Shown: positions 1 through 6,997 of the stretch, in pieces | Position numbering within the stretch: the stretch's first letter is position 1 | How the letters are laid out: each line of letters opens with the position of its first letter | From: Rhodothermia bacterium | GTDB lineage: Bacteria > Bacteroidota > Rhodothermia > Rhodothermales > UBA2364 | Reading direction: 5' to 3' | Assembly: GCA_017303715.1 (NCBI GenBank) | Contig: JAFLBZ010000019.1 | Location: 1 to 64,000 of the forward strand | DNA: 64,000 nt | Notes under the pieces: model-generated | Databases searched by the model: none | Seen by the model: the letters and a program-made list of their open reading frames with translations, nothing else | Told to the model about the DNA's origin: nothing | Position numbers and translations under genes: made by a program

Positions 1-168
1 TCAATGGAAGGGTTTTGGTCTTTACTAAGACCTTGGTTAAGACCTCATCGTGGTATTTCACAAGAAAGGCTCCCTTACTATTTGGGATTCTTTGAGTTTT
101 TACACAATATTAGAAAACGAGGACAAGTTGCACTTTCTGCTTTGGTATCCCTCTTAGTAACAACTTGA
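1..168 (+). mobile_element. Transposase C-terminal fragment, cut by the window edge
   Basis: An open frame runs from base 1 to a TGA at 166-168. It encodes about 55 residues that look like the C-terminal end of a DDE transposase. The stretch SMEGFWSLLRPWLRPHRG resembles the segment of IS1595/ISXO2-like transposases that carries the last acidic catalytic residue (the E of MEGFW). A helical tail with an HNIRKRG motif follows. The start lies outside the window, so full length and terminal repeats cannot be judged. It is the only plus-strand gene in the AT-rich accessory segment, and it abuts the toxin-antitoxin block, whose expected outer cassette boundary is not visible. Family assignment is tentative. 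Confidence 0.55.
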
Positions 169-194
169 AATCATAATTGAGCCTTTATTTTTTA

Positions 195-548
195 CTAGGA
201 TTTTTGAATAAGTGCCTCTATTTTATCTTTAATTTGGTCATAGTATTCCGATTTTACCATGCTAAATTTACGAATAATTTTTGTCTTTTCTATCGTGAAA
301 AGTTTGTGCATCTTCACAACCGAACTTTCAGGCAAAATTCCTATTTCCAAATCTTCGTTGTCTAAATTTACCGAATATTCATCTTCAAAACGGTTACTCG
401 TAATCACACACACTAAAATATCTGGAAATGAATTATTGTAATCATTATTTGATACAATCAAAACAGGGCGGCGTTTAGTCGCACTCAAATCTGAATAAGG
501 AAAAGGCACTAATACAACTTCTCGTTGCTTATAGATTGTCCCAAGCAT
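195..548 (-). CDS. MazF/PemK-type toxin (endoribonuclease)
   Basis: A 117-residue protein of the PemK/MazF fold, whose members cleave mRNA to arrest growth. The N-terminal REVVLVPFPYSDLSATKRRPV matches the family's conserved first strand and loop, with the basic KRRP segment of the active site. The C-terminal helix ends SEYYDQIKDKIEAL. An ATG 24 bases upstream (572) is open, but the ATG at 548 has AGGAGG six bases before it, so I chose that. It overlaps the 3' end of the upstream antitoxin gene by 20 bases, typical of translationally coupled toxin-antitoxin pairs. Length is normal for the family. Confidence 0.85.
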   Translation of the reverse strand: MLGTIYKQREVVLVPFPYSDLSATKRRPVLIVSNNDYNNSFPDILVCVITSNRFEDEYSVNLDNEDLEIGILPESSVVKMHKLFTIEKTKIIRKFSMVKSEYYDQIKDKIEALIQKS

Positions 549-750
549 TTGTATCCTCCTTTCCCCAAGCATGATTTATAGAATACTCTGTCAAATCTTC
601 TGTATAATCTTGCATGAAAAGACCATACTTTTCTTGAAAAAGTATATCAATTAAGCGATTCATTTTTGCCAAAAGCTCCGTATTACGCAACAAAAGTATT
701 TCTTCTTGCATAAATCGGTATTCGCTCAATGGAATTTGTATAGTATTCAT
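529..750 (-). CDS. Probable antitoxin of the MazF-type pair
   Basis: A 73-residue acidic, helical protein encoded directly upstream of the MazF-like toxin and overlapping its start. The C-terminal half is rich in D and E and ends KEDTNAWDNL, as expected for a segment that wraps the toxin. The first 30 residues (IQIPLSEYRFMQEEI) could form a small DNA-binding or dimerisation unit, but no known antitoxin family is recognised with certainty. The longer frame opens with a GTG at 771. The ATG at 750 gives the cleaner N-terminus. The role is inferred from position, size and overlap. Antitoxins of this kind usually repress their own operon. Confidence 0.7.
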   Translation of the reverse strand: MNTIQIPLSEYRFMQEEILLLRNTELLAKMNRLIDILFQEKYGLFMQDYTEDLTEYSINHAWGKEDTNAWDNL

Positions 751-923
751 AAATTTACACGTTTTAGACACAAAAATAATAAACCTTTACAAAATACACA
801 ACTATTTTTTGGCAATTTCTCCTTACAACAAACGTTTTTTCACTTTAATTTCTGCTCTGTGATTATTCCACTAAGAAAATCATCTATCTTACTACAAAAG
901 CCATGCCCTATTGGCATTTTTTT

Positions 924-1058
924 TCCGAGAACGGAAAAGCATTTGTGCAGGGCGGGATTAATAGCACTACTGTTTCCACACGCACAAAAGCCAATAGAAA
1001 GCACAAAAGTTCAATTTAGCACGTCTGTCCGCCTTGCCACAAATGCAATGTTAGGCAC
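924..1058 (-). repeat. attC-like recombination site A
   Basis: An imperfect palindrome between two gene blocks. Arm 939-955 (GCATTTGTGCAGGGCGG) pairs with 1029-1046 (CCGCCTTGCCACAAATGC), leaving one extra unpaired base and an internal mismatch, as in integron attC sites. On the minus strand it opens with GTGCCTAAC (1058-1050), five bases after the stop codon of the Rpn gene. That matches RYYYAAC and is complementary, with one mismatch, to GTTAAGCAC at the far end of the same block (2269-2261). A possible distal core GTTCTCGGA lies at 932-924, but it is weaker. The loop holds the 14-mer GTTCAATTTAGCAC (plus strand 1009-1022), shared with site B. Confidence 0.6.
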
Positions 1059-1063
1059 AGTTT

Positions 1064-1933
1064 TTACTTTTTTTCGTTACGCAGTTGCTCTATTTGTTCA
1101 ACTGTTAAGCCAGTGTGTTTGGCTATTTCTCCGTTTGTCAAACTTGTAGTGAAAAGACTTTTTGCAAATTTTACTTTTTCGTCTTTCCGTACTTTCTCTT
1201 CAGCCTCAATTTGTAAAGAAAGTGCCTCGCTTGCTTTGACGTGTAAGTAATCCAAATAACGGTTATAGCCGTATTGTTGTTCTTTGTCCAAACGCATTAC
1301 GTCCAAAACATCTTTCGCCTCTGCCAAACCTTTTGCACTAAATTCGTCTTTGACTTCACTATTTTTCAAAAAATAAATCCACTCATCAAGCATATCTTTT
1401 GCTACATCATTGAATTGATTTACTTTAATGATGTAGTATTCAGGAAAAATATCTGATACGTTTTGCTTGGTAAAAGTTTCTTTTTGTTTGCTTGAAAGTT
1501 GTAACAAATCTTTTTCGTGCAAACCCTGAAAATTGGTTGTACCCTTATAAACATAGTCTTTGCCTTGCCCTAAGTCAAAATAGACAATATTCACAGAGAT
1601 TACTTTTTTGATTTTAGAATAGGGTTGCCCTAAACTCAGATTTTCAGTTAAAGCCTTAGACGCACCATAAGCCATACGGTGAAAATAATCTATTTCGTAA
1701 GTATTTTGAATTTCTACAATAATCAGTTCATTTTTTGAGTTTTGTGTTAAAATATCTACGCGGTTGTATTTATCCTCATCTGTTTCTTGGTTACCCTCAC
1801 CTTCCAAAATCTTTTGAATTTTGATGTCATCAAACAATAGTTCAGACAAAAAACCCTCCAAGATAACAAAATTAGCCTTATTGCGAAGTAGCTTTTTTAC
1901 AGCCCAGTCAAAACGAATTAGTTTTTTGCTCAT
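1064..1933 (-). CDS. Rpn-family PD-(D/E)XK nuclease / putative transposase
   Basis: A 289-residue protein of the Rpn/PDDEXK_2 type (recombination-promoting nuclease, also annotated as PD-(D/E)XK transposase). The N-terminal FDWAVKKLLRNKANFVILEGFLSELL is the family signature. The nuclease core follows at about residues 70-105, with D in NRVDILTQN and the ExQ motif in ELIIVEIQNTYEIDYFHRM. The C-terminal tail TNGEIAKHTGLTVEQIEQLRNEKK resembles the short helix-turn-helix-like end of this family. It is the second gene of its block, 18 bases after the 75-aa gene. Its stop lies five bases from the attC-like core GTGCCTAAC. The metal-dependent DNase role is known for the family; its purpose here is unknown. 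Confidence 0.85.
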   Translation of the reverse strand: MSKKLIRFDWAVKKLLRNKANFVILEGFLSELLFDDIKIQKILEGEGNQETDEDKYNRVDILTQNSKNELIIVEIQNTYEIDYFHRMAYGASKALTENLSLGQPYSKIKKVISVNIVYFDLGQGKDYVYKGTTNFQGLHEKDLLQLSSKQKETFTKQNVSDIFPEYYIIKVNQFNDVAKDMLDEWIYFLKNSEVKDEFSAKGLAEAKDVLDVMRLDKEQQYGYNRYLDYLHVKASEALSLQIEAEEKVRKDEKVKFAKSLFTTSLTNGEIAKHTGLTVEQIEQLRNEKK

Positions 1934-1951
1934 AAAATGCTTTGTTTTAAA

Positions 1952-2179
1952 CTATCTTGGCTTCCAACCACTTGGAAATTTATTAGACTCTCCTGTTATC
2001 TCTTCCCAAAGTCTGGATAGTTCTACTCTGGTTTGAGAATACTTATAGTCATGAACCCCGTCAACTTTGTGGGATAGGATTGTTTCCCCATCCGATGCGA
2101 CATGAATGTGGTCAGTATGGATATTTCTTCCGCCAGTACTGACCAAAAACGTGCCGTCAGAAAGTTTTTTTACTTCCAT
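1952..2179 (-). CDS. Small hypothetical protein, first gene of a cassette-like block
   Basis: A 75-residue protein I do not recognise. It starts MEVKKLSDGTFLVSTGGRNIHTDHIHVASDGETILSH in strand-like alternation and ends in a short helical segment (VELSRLWEEITG). No signal peptide or membrane segment is visible. It contains several histidines (HTDHIHV, SHKVDGVHDY), which could bind metal, but no known motif is formed. It precedes the Rpn-type nuclease by 18 bases and shares its block, bounded by GTTAAGCAC (2269-2261) and GTGCCTAAC (1058-1050). Small unknown proteins are typical cargo of integron cassettes. Confidence 0.6.
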   Translation of the reverse strand: MEVKKLSDGTFLVSTGGRNIHTDHIHVASDGETILSHKVDGVHDYKYSQTRVELSRLWEEITGESNKFPSGWKPR

Positions 2180-2260
2180 TTTTGAAAATTAATTAAAGTC
2201 TTGCCTACTCTAAAAACGTCTCGGCTTCCGTTACAGCAATTAAATATGTGATTTATAATG

Positions 2261-2396
2261 GTGCTTAACGGTTTGCAGCTTGGCGAAGTGGCGGACTTTG
2301 AAGCACTTACTTTCAATTTAGAACTAAACTTCTTTTGAAAACTGAATGTTCAATTTAGCACTGCACCCGCCATTACGCCAAACCGCTGTTACCGGC
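2261..2396 (-). repeat. attC-like recombination site B
   Basis: A 136-bp imperfect palindrome between the Rpn block and the restriction-modification block. Plus-strand arm 2280-2294 (TTGGCGAAGTGGCGG) pairs with 2367-2381 (CCGCCATTACGCCAA), with two mismatches. An outer GCGGTTT/AAACCG pairing is offset by about five unpaired bases. On the minus strand the site opens with GCCGGTAAC (2396-2388) and closes with GTTAAGCAC (2269-2261); GTTAAGC fits the integron core GTTRRRY. GCCGGTAAC is the exact reverse complement of GTTACCGGC at the other end of the restriction-modification block (4072-4064). The loop contains GTTCAATTTAGCAC (2348-2361), also present in site A. Confidence 0.7.
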
Positions 2397-2412
2397 TGGG
2401 CTTCTTTTCTCG

Positions 2413-3198
2413 TCATACAATTACAGTCGCTTTTTCGTAAAGTTCCGGCAAACAATTTTGTCTCATTCTGAATTTTGTTCCGTGATTGTGTCCGGTTCTT
2501 GCATCAAAGTCAACCAAAATATTTCCTTTCTCAATTTGGTTTAGAAAGCCGTCAAAGTTGAACTTCTGCAACATCATCACTTTACTGTATTTGTATAACT
2601 CTCTGTCGCCATCTTTTTTTACTTCTGCTTGAACGTAAAAACAGTTTAGCAACTTTGTTCCTGCTTTATTGGAAAGGTCGTCAAAACCCCAATATGGTTG
2701 TGGGTCAAGTTGCCCCAAGCCAACTCTACTTTTAACTTGTTTAAGCCACTCACTATGCTTGTCTGCAACTTTACTACTGTCAAACGAGATAAGGACTTTG
2801 CTGTTTTTACGGTCAATTACAACTTGAAAGCCCCTGTCACTTGGTGAAAGCCCGTGAATAGTTTGCCTAAAACTCATTTCATTGTCGGAATACTTTTTTC
2901 CTGCTTCTTGGTGTGCCCAACCATATTTGAGTAATAAAACTTGTGGAACAAATTTTACTGCTCTTGGCGAAGGCTCAATGTGAAATAGTGTTGTAAGCGA
3001 AGAAGTATTTAATCTTTGAGTTTTTAATTCCCATTCTGCGGCATTTGGAATTGGTAAATTGTTTTCTTCAATTCCCAACAAATCTTCAAGTGTATTTCCA
3101 ATACCACCGTGATTTCCGTGTCTTGCGTTATCTATCCAACCTTGTTCAGCAATTTTCTTTAGCTCTGTTATTAAGCTGTCTTTCGTGTATATCTTCAT
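2413..3198 (-). CDS. Type II restriction endonuclease, MvaI/BcnI family
   Basis: A 261-residue protein resembling the MvaI/BcnI family of type II endonucleases, whose characterised members cut CC-W-GG or CC-S-GG sites. The N-terminal segment matches the family: IAEQGWIDNARHGNHGGIGNTLEDLLGIEENNLPIPN followed by AEWELKT. The E-x-K of WELKT (about residues 57-59) is the expected metal-binding active-site part, with upstream acidic residues in LEDLLGIEEN. Its ATG overlaps the methyltransferase stop by one base (TAATG), so the pair is translated together. Sequence specificity cannot be read from the protein with confidence. Confidence 0.85.
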   Translation of the reverse strand: MKIYTKDSLITELKKIAEQGWIDNARHGNHGGIGNTLEDLLGIEENNLPIPNAAEWELKTQRLNTSSLTTLFHIEPSPRAVKFVPQVLLLKYGWAHQEAGKKYSDNEMSFRQTIHGLSPSDRGFQVVIDRKNSKVLISFDSSKVADKHSEWLKQVKSRVGLGQLDPQPYWGFDDLSNKAGTKLLNCFYVQAEVKKDGDRELYKYSKVMMLQKFNFDGFLNQIEKGNILVDFDARTGHNHGTKFRMRQNCLPELYEKATVIV

Positions 3199-3980
3199 TA
3201 TTCTGTTTCTTGAAATAAGGTTAAGGGGCGTAGCCCTATTAACTCACTTTGTTTTTTATTACGTTCAATTCTCTGTTCTGCCATTTCGCAATAGTCGGGT
3301 GATAACTCAATGCCGATATAATTCCTTTTATGTCCCATAGCCACAACTGCGGTTGTTCCACTGCCCATAAATGGGTCTAAAATTGTCTGTGCAGTCGTGG
3401 AAGAAATTATCCTGTCAATAAGTGCAACAGGAAACGGTGCAGGGTGTTCATTCTTCATCTCTTGTTTAAACTCCCAAACATCACCAAAGGCGTTAGCCTT
3501 TGGTGCAAGTTTGAAGTTGTTTTTTGGAATAAGATATATGACTTCATAAGTCGGTAAAAAGTAACCCGGATTAAAATTTATACCGCCTTTTCGTTTCCAA
3601 ATTATGATTTGTCTAACGGGCAAATCTCTAATAATGTCTTGTCTGTCTTGAAGCAAACCGTCTTGAACTCTCCACTTGTGGTTGTAAAAAATTGCTCCGT
3701 CATCTTTTATTAGTCGGAACATTTCTTTTAAACAGTTGTGTTGCCACTCCGCATATTCTTCGTGTGGCATATTGTCGTCATAATGACTGTAACCATTTAC
3801 TAATGCTGCACCTGCCCATTTTCCACCACGTCCGTCTTTCATACCGTTTCCGGTTGAATTTTTTAGGTTGTAGGGCGGTGAAGTTACCACCAAGTCTAAG
3901 CACTTGTCCGGCATTTCACGCATAACAGTCAAGCTGTCACCGTTGATAATTTTGTTTATATATTTCTCTTCAAATGTCAT
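3198..3980 (-). CDS. DNA methyltransferase of the restriction-modification pair (SPPY type)
   Basis: A DNA methyltransferase of about 260 residues that protects host sites from the adjacent MvaI/BcnI-like nuclease. Motif IV, VVTSPPYNL, comes near the N-terminus and the SAM-binding motif I, DPFMGSGTTAV, near the C-terminus, which is the beta-type order. SPPY rather than DPPY suggests N4-cytosine methylation, consistent with M.MvaI/M.BcnI partners. The ATG at 3980 (MTFEEKYINKIINGDSL) is preferred; a GTG at 4004 would add eight residues. The methyltransferase is encoded first, so it is made before the nuclease. The pair forms one cassette-like block. Confidence 0.88.
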   Translation of the reverse strand: MTFEEKYINKIINGDSLTVMREMPDKCLDLVVTSPPYNLKNSTGNGMKDGRGGKWAGAALVNGYSHYDDNMPHEEYAEWQHNCLKEMFRLIKDDGAIFYNHKWRVQDGLLQDRQDIIRDLPVRQIIIWKRKGGINFNPGYFLPTYEVIYLIPKNNFKLAPKANAFGDVWEFKQEMKNEHPAPFPVALIDRIISSTTAQTILDPFMGSGTTAVVAMGHKRNYIGIELSPDYCEMAEQRIERNKKQSELIGLRPLTLFQETE

Positions 3981-4063
3981 TCGTCTTTGAGTATTATTTG
4001 TCACCGTTCAAATTTACGATTTTAATTCACTGTCTGTTCGTTTGCAGTCTGTTTTTTAGCCTT

Positions 4064-4219
4064 GCCGGTAACGTAAAATTATAACCGCCGTTGCTTTTTT
4101 TGTGGGTTTCAAGGCACAAATGTTCGGATACGCACAAAGGTTTCTTTCTTGCACAAACTTTCGGATTTGCACTTCTGCCCACAAAAAAAGCAATGGTCGG
4201 TTTATAATATGTTATGTGC
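4064..4219 (-). repeat. attC-like recombination site C
   Basis: A 156-bp imperfect palindrome, the best formed of the set. Plus-strand arm 4078-4106 pairs with 4178-4208 over about 29 bases, with only a few mismatched or extra bases. Both arms contain GCTTTTTTTGTGGG or its complement. On the minus strand it opens with GCACATAAC (4219-4211), four bases after the stop of the nuclease gene, and closes with GTTACCGGC (4072-4064). GCACATAAC is the exact reverse complement of GTTATGTGC at 6958-6950, and GTTACCGGC is the exact reverse complement of the left core of site B. A 64-codon open frame inside is explained by the palindrome. Confidence 0.72.
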
Positions 4220-4222
4220 ATT

Positions 4223-4972
4223 TCATTGTCTTCTAATTACTTCCATATTAACAAATTCATTGTTTAAAATTTTAGGTTTATTCTCTGATTTTGTATCATA
4301 ACCACATTTTGTATATTTAAAATGGTCTTCTTCAAAATCGAACAAATGCCCTTCAATTATATATTCTAAATTATTTCTTTGTATTTTAAAAAACACTCGT
4401 TTATTACGCCGATATTTTAATGCTAAAACCTTGAACGAATGAAAATCACCATTTTTGGCTCTTAAATATGTTGATTGTTCATTTTCCAATTGAACCTTTT
4501 GCAATTCGACTGAGTTTTTGATAAAATCTATAATTTCATTCGGCTCAAATAACTCTGTGTATTGGTATTTATCTTGTGTTTTAACAACCTTAAATGCTTG
4601 ATTAATATTAAATAAAATACCATTTTCTACTTTTGAAATTTGCATATAATCAATTAATTGATAATATGCATCTATTAAATTAAATTCTTCACGCTTTGTT
4701 TCAATAATACAGCAAGGTGGCTGATAATCTTTAAGGTCATCAATAGTTTTATTGTATATAGAAATGTCATACCTGTCGTTTTCAACCCAAATTTCAACTA
4801 ACTCGGGATAAATCTCTGAACTATTTGTTAAAAACCAAATTAATGATAATCTTACTTTTTCTTCTGGTTTATAGGCTGGTAAACCAATCTCGCCACGAAT
4901 CGGGCAAAATGCATAAGTTAAGAAATCATCTTTCGTATAACTTGAATAATTATTTGTAGAAAAATTATTCAT
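4223..4972 (-). CDS. PD-(D/E)XK nuclease-like protein paired with a GTPase
   Basis: A 249-residue protein whose first half resembles the nuclease domain of type I restriction HsdR N-termini. KPEEKVRLSLIWFLTN (residues 36-50) is the lead helix with a conserved glutamate. D69 lies in NDRYDISIYN. E91-T-K93 in PCCIIETKREEF forms the (D/E)xK pair, and AYYQLIDYM (102-110) matches the QxxxY-type helix. The last third is strand-rich and unassigned. The upstream GTPase gene ends with TAA directly against this ATG (no gap), so the two are surely co-translated. Cellular role is inferred: nuclease effector of a two-gene, possibly defensive, module. Confidence 0.6.
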   Translation of the reverse strand: MNNFSTNNYSSYTKDDFLTYAFCPIRGEIGLPAYKPEEKVRLSLIWFLTNSSEIYPELVEIWVENDRYDISIYNKTIDDLKDYQPPCCIIETKREEFNLIDAYYQLIDYMQISKVENGILFNINQAFKVVKTQDKYQYTELFEPNEIIDFIKNSVELQKVQLENEQSTYLRAKNGDFHSFKVLALKYRRNKRVFFKIQRNNLEYIIEGHLFDFEEDHFKYTKCGYDTKSENKPKILNNEFVNMEVIRRQ

Positions 4973-6925
4973 TTATCTTTCAAAGTAATTAGTAATATTT
5001 GCAATCACGTAATTATCCCACATGTTTTCTGTAATTGTTTTAAAATATTCATTTGTATCAGGAAGATTGTCACTTTTTGTTTCTAATTCATCTCTAAATG
5101 TTGCACCAACTCTTTCTCTATAACCGCTGCCTTTCAAGTCCATAACATCATTCCAAAAGTCATATTTACTACCTTTATCAAGTTTTTGATTGTGTAAGAA
5201 ATCGTAAATTTTTATTGATGTATCAGAAATAAAAGTTTTGTAAAGTGTCTGAAATTGAGTTTGAATTTCATCAATAAGTTTGCCAATATCATCATTGTTT
5301 ATTTCAGTTCTCAATTCCGTTAATAATTTCATTATTTTATCATTTATATCTTTTGTTACTGTTCTTAAAATAGATTCAGCACCAATCTTTTGAGCATCAT
5401 AAAAAATGTCAATGCCACGTAAATCATAGAAGCCGTAGCGCCTATTAATCGCCTTAATTGTCATTGGGGCGTAGTTATATTTAAAATAATTAATAAATTT
5501 ATCCGTCAAATCTTTATAACTGTAAAAATTCAAATTTGAAATTTTATGAATTTTATTTTTTGTCTCAATAATTAAACGTTCTTCATCGTCTGATAAACCA
5601 ACACCTGCTAATATTTGATTAACATCAGATTCTAATTTATAAAACTCTTTTTTATAAAAGTCTCTTCTTTCGTCAATTGTATTTAGTAAATCTAAAGCAA
5701 GTTCATCTCTATCCGACTCAACTTTTTTTGTGTTTTTGGGATTAAATAGTAATTTTCTAACTTCTTTGTTGTAATATAATAGAGCATCGTAGAATGGAAT
5801 ATTTGAATCTGGTATTTCAGTAATACCAAGACCATTTAATACATCTTGAATTATCCCACGTCTTATTATTATTCCTTCTTCTCGATTATTTGCACCTTGT
5901 TCACTTTCTGGCTGATTTTTTTTTGACAATACAACTATCGCAACTTTGGTTTGATAATTAGACAATTTATCATTGAAGTGATACTCTAACAAGTTTCTGA
6001 TATTTGCATCTGGTGCATTTTGATATTCGGTTGTAAAAACACAAATAGTTCTTTTGTCTTTAATATAATCATCAATATCTTTTCTATTTTCGTTAGCATC
6101 AATGCCCTTTGTGTCAATTATTGATTCAAAATTCTCGAATAAAGATTTTTTTATTATGTTAGAACTCAAATGAATATATATTTTTTTTGGCAAAGAAAAT
6201 TCAGGTAGTTTTGCACTATTTAAGTCATCAAATGTTTCTTTTAACCAAAGTCTTTCATTTCCGTATAAAGTTGGATAATTGATTTCTATTTTTTTTCTGT
6301 TATGAATTTCTGCTCTTGTAATAATCAATTCTTTAAACTTCTCTAAATTTTCGGATTTCGCAAATTCTTCTTTGCATAAATCAACTTTTTTACCCTTAAC
6401 AAATATTTCATTAAGGTTTATAATATTTCTTAAAGCCCTATTTAACTCAGGTGTAATAATTTGTTTACCTGGTTGATTAGGATTGTCTTTATCTGGATTT
6501 ATAGAATTTTGTATGAATTCGGCAAAAACATTTAAAATGTCTTTCAATTCCTGCTCGTTATAAGGTTCAATTACAATTTTAGAATCAGTATCGCCTAACA
6601 ATAACTCAACTTCACATAGAGTTGTATATCCGACACCTGTTTTTAATATTTCTGAAACTTCAATTAAATCTGAATCTTCTTCTTTCTCATGATAATTTAA
6701 CAAATTAAATAAATGGCAAATTGCAGTAGTTTTTCCTGCGCCAACTGTTCCAATAAATGCAATTTTATATTTATCGTAACTCAAAATTTCTTCAATTTCA
6801 GAAAGGTGTTTAAGTTTTGCCTTCAATGTTTTGGTTACAAGAACATCATAAAAATTTCTTTCAGAAATTCTATTTGATATTTCAGCATTAATTCTTGTTC
6901 TTAGATTTTCTATATCCATTATCAT
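4973..6925 (-). CDS. Dynamin-like P-loop GTPase (putative defence module)
   Basis: A 650-residue protein with an N-terminal P-loop: FIGTVGAGKTTAICHLF, Walker A at about residues 59-67. A switch-I-like TGVGYTTLCEVELL follows near 96-109, and a G3-type IIDTKGID near 269-276. A hydrophobic strand VAIVVLSKKN (328-337) could carry the fourth nucleotide motif. The large insertion (110-250) and the long helical C-terminal half suit dynamin/septin-type GTPases, but ATPase activity cannot be excluded. No membrane segment is evident. It is the first gene of its block, followed without gap by a PD-(D/E)XK-like gene. It is very AT-rich relative to the core genome, suggesting recent acquisition. Confidence 0.6.
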   Translation of the reverse strand: MIMDIENLRTRINAEISNRISERNFYDVLVTKTLKAKLKHLSEIEEILSYDKYKIAFIGTVGAGKTTAICHLFNLLNYHEKEEDSDLIEVSEILKTGVGYTTLCEVELLLGDTDSKIVIEPYNEQELKDILNVFAEFIQNSINPDKDNPNQPGKQIITPELNRALRNIINLNEIFVKGKKVDLCKEEFAKSENLEKFKELIITRAEIHNRKKIEINYPTLYGNERLWLKETFDDLNSAKLPEFSLPKKIYIHLSSNIIKKSLFENFESIIDTKGIDANENRKDIDDYIKDKRTICVFTTEYQNAPDANIRNLLEYHFNDKLSNYQTKVAIVVLSKKNQPESEQGANNREEGIIIRRGIIQDVLNGLGITEIPDSNIPFYDALLYYNKEVRKLLFNPKNTKKVESDRDELALDLLNTIDERRDFYKKEFYKLESDVNQILAGVGLSDDEERLIIETKNKIHKISNLNFYSYKDLTDKFINYFKYNYAPMTIKAINRRYGFYDLRGIDIFYDAQKIGAESILRTVTKDINDKIMKLLTELRTEINNDDIGKLIDEIQTQFQTLYKTFISDTSIKIYDFLHNQKLDKGSKYDFWNDVMDLKGSGYRERVGATFRDELETKSDNLPDTNEYFKTITENMWDNYVIANITNYFER

Positions 6926-6949
6926 AATTTTTATATGGTTTCAATTTTT

Positions 6950-6986
6950 GCACATAACATCTGTATTGCCGCAATATTGCGGCAAT
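6950..6986 (-). repeat. Cassette boundary core and perfect 22-bp palindrome
   Basis: GCACATAAC at 6950-6958 (GTTATGTGC on the minus strand) marks the start of the GTPase block and is the exact inverse of 4211-4219. Six bases away lies a perfect 22-bp palindrome at 6965-6986, built from ATTGCCGCAAT and its complement. Unlike sites A-C there is no long loop or second core: the recombinase stop codon follows 12 bases further on. It could be a truncated attC, an attI-like primary site, or the terminator of the recombinase gene; there is no T-run to support a terminator. Confidence 0.5.
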
Positions 6987-6997
6987 ATCCTTATTGT

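Noticed and set aside
3198..4004. Adenine-specific (DPPY) methyltransferase
   Set aside because: The motif is SPPY and the partner is MvaI/BcnI-like, which favours N4-cytosine methylation, although activity on adenine cannot be excluded from sequence.
924..4219. Retron msr-msd or terminator-type RNAs at the large palindromes
   Set aside because: There is no reverse transcriptase gene nearby, the palindromes lack T-runs, and the GTTA cores at their edges are better explained by cassette boundaries.
4027..4221. Open frame of 64 codons on minus
   Set aside because: It lies wholly inside the long palindrome of attC-like site C; codon pattern and composition are those of the repeat.
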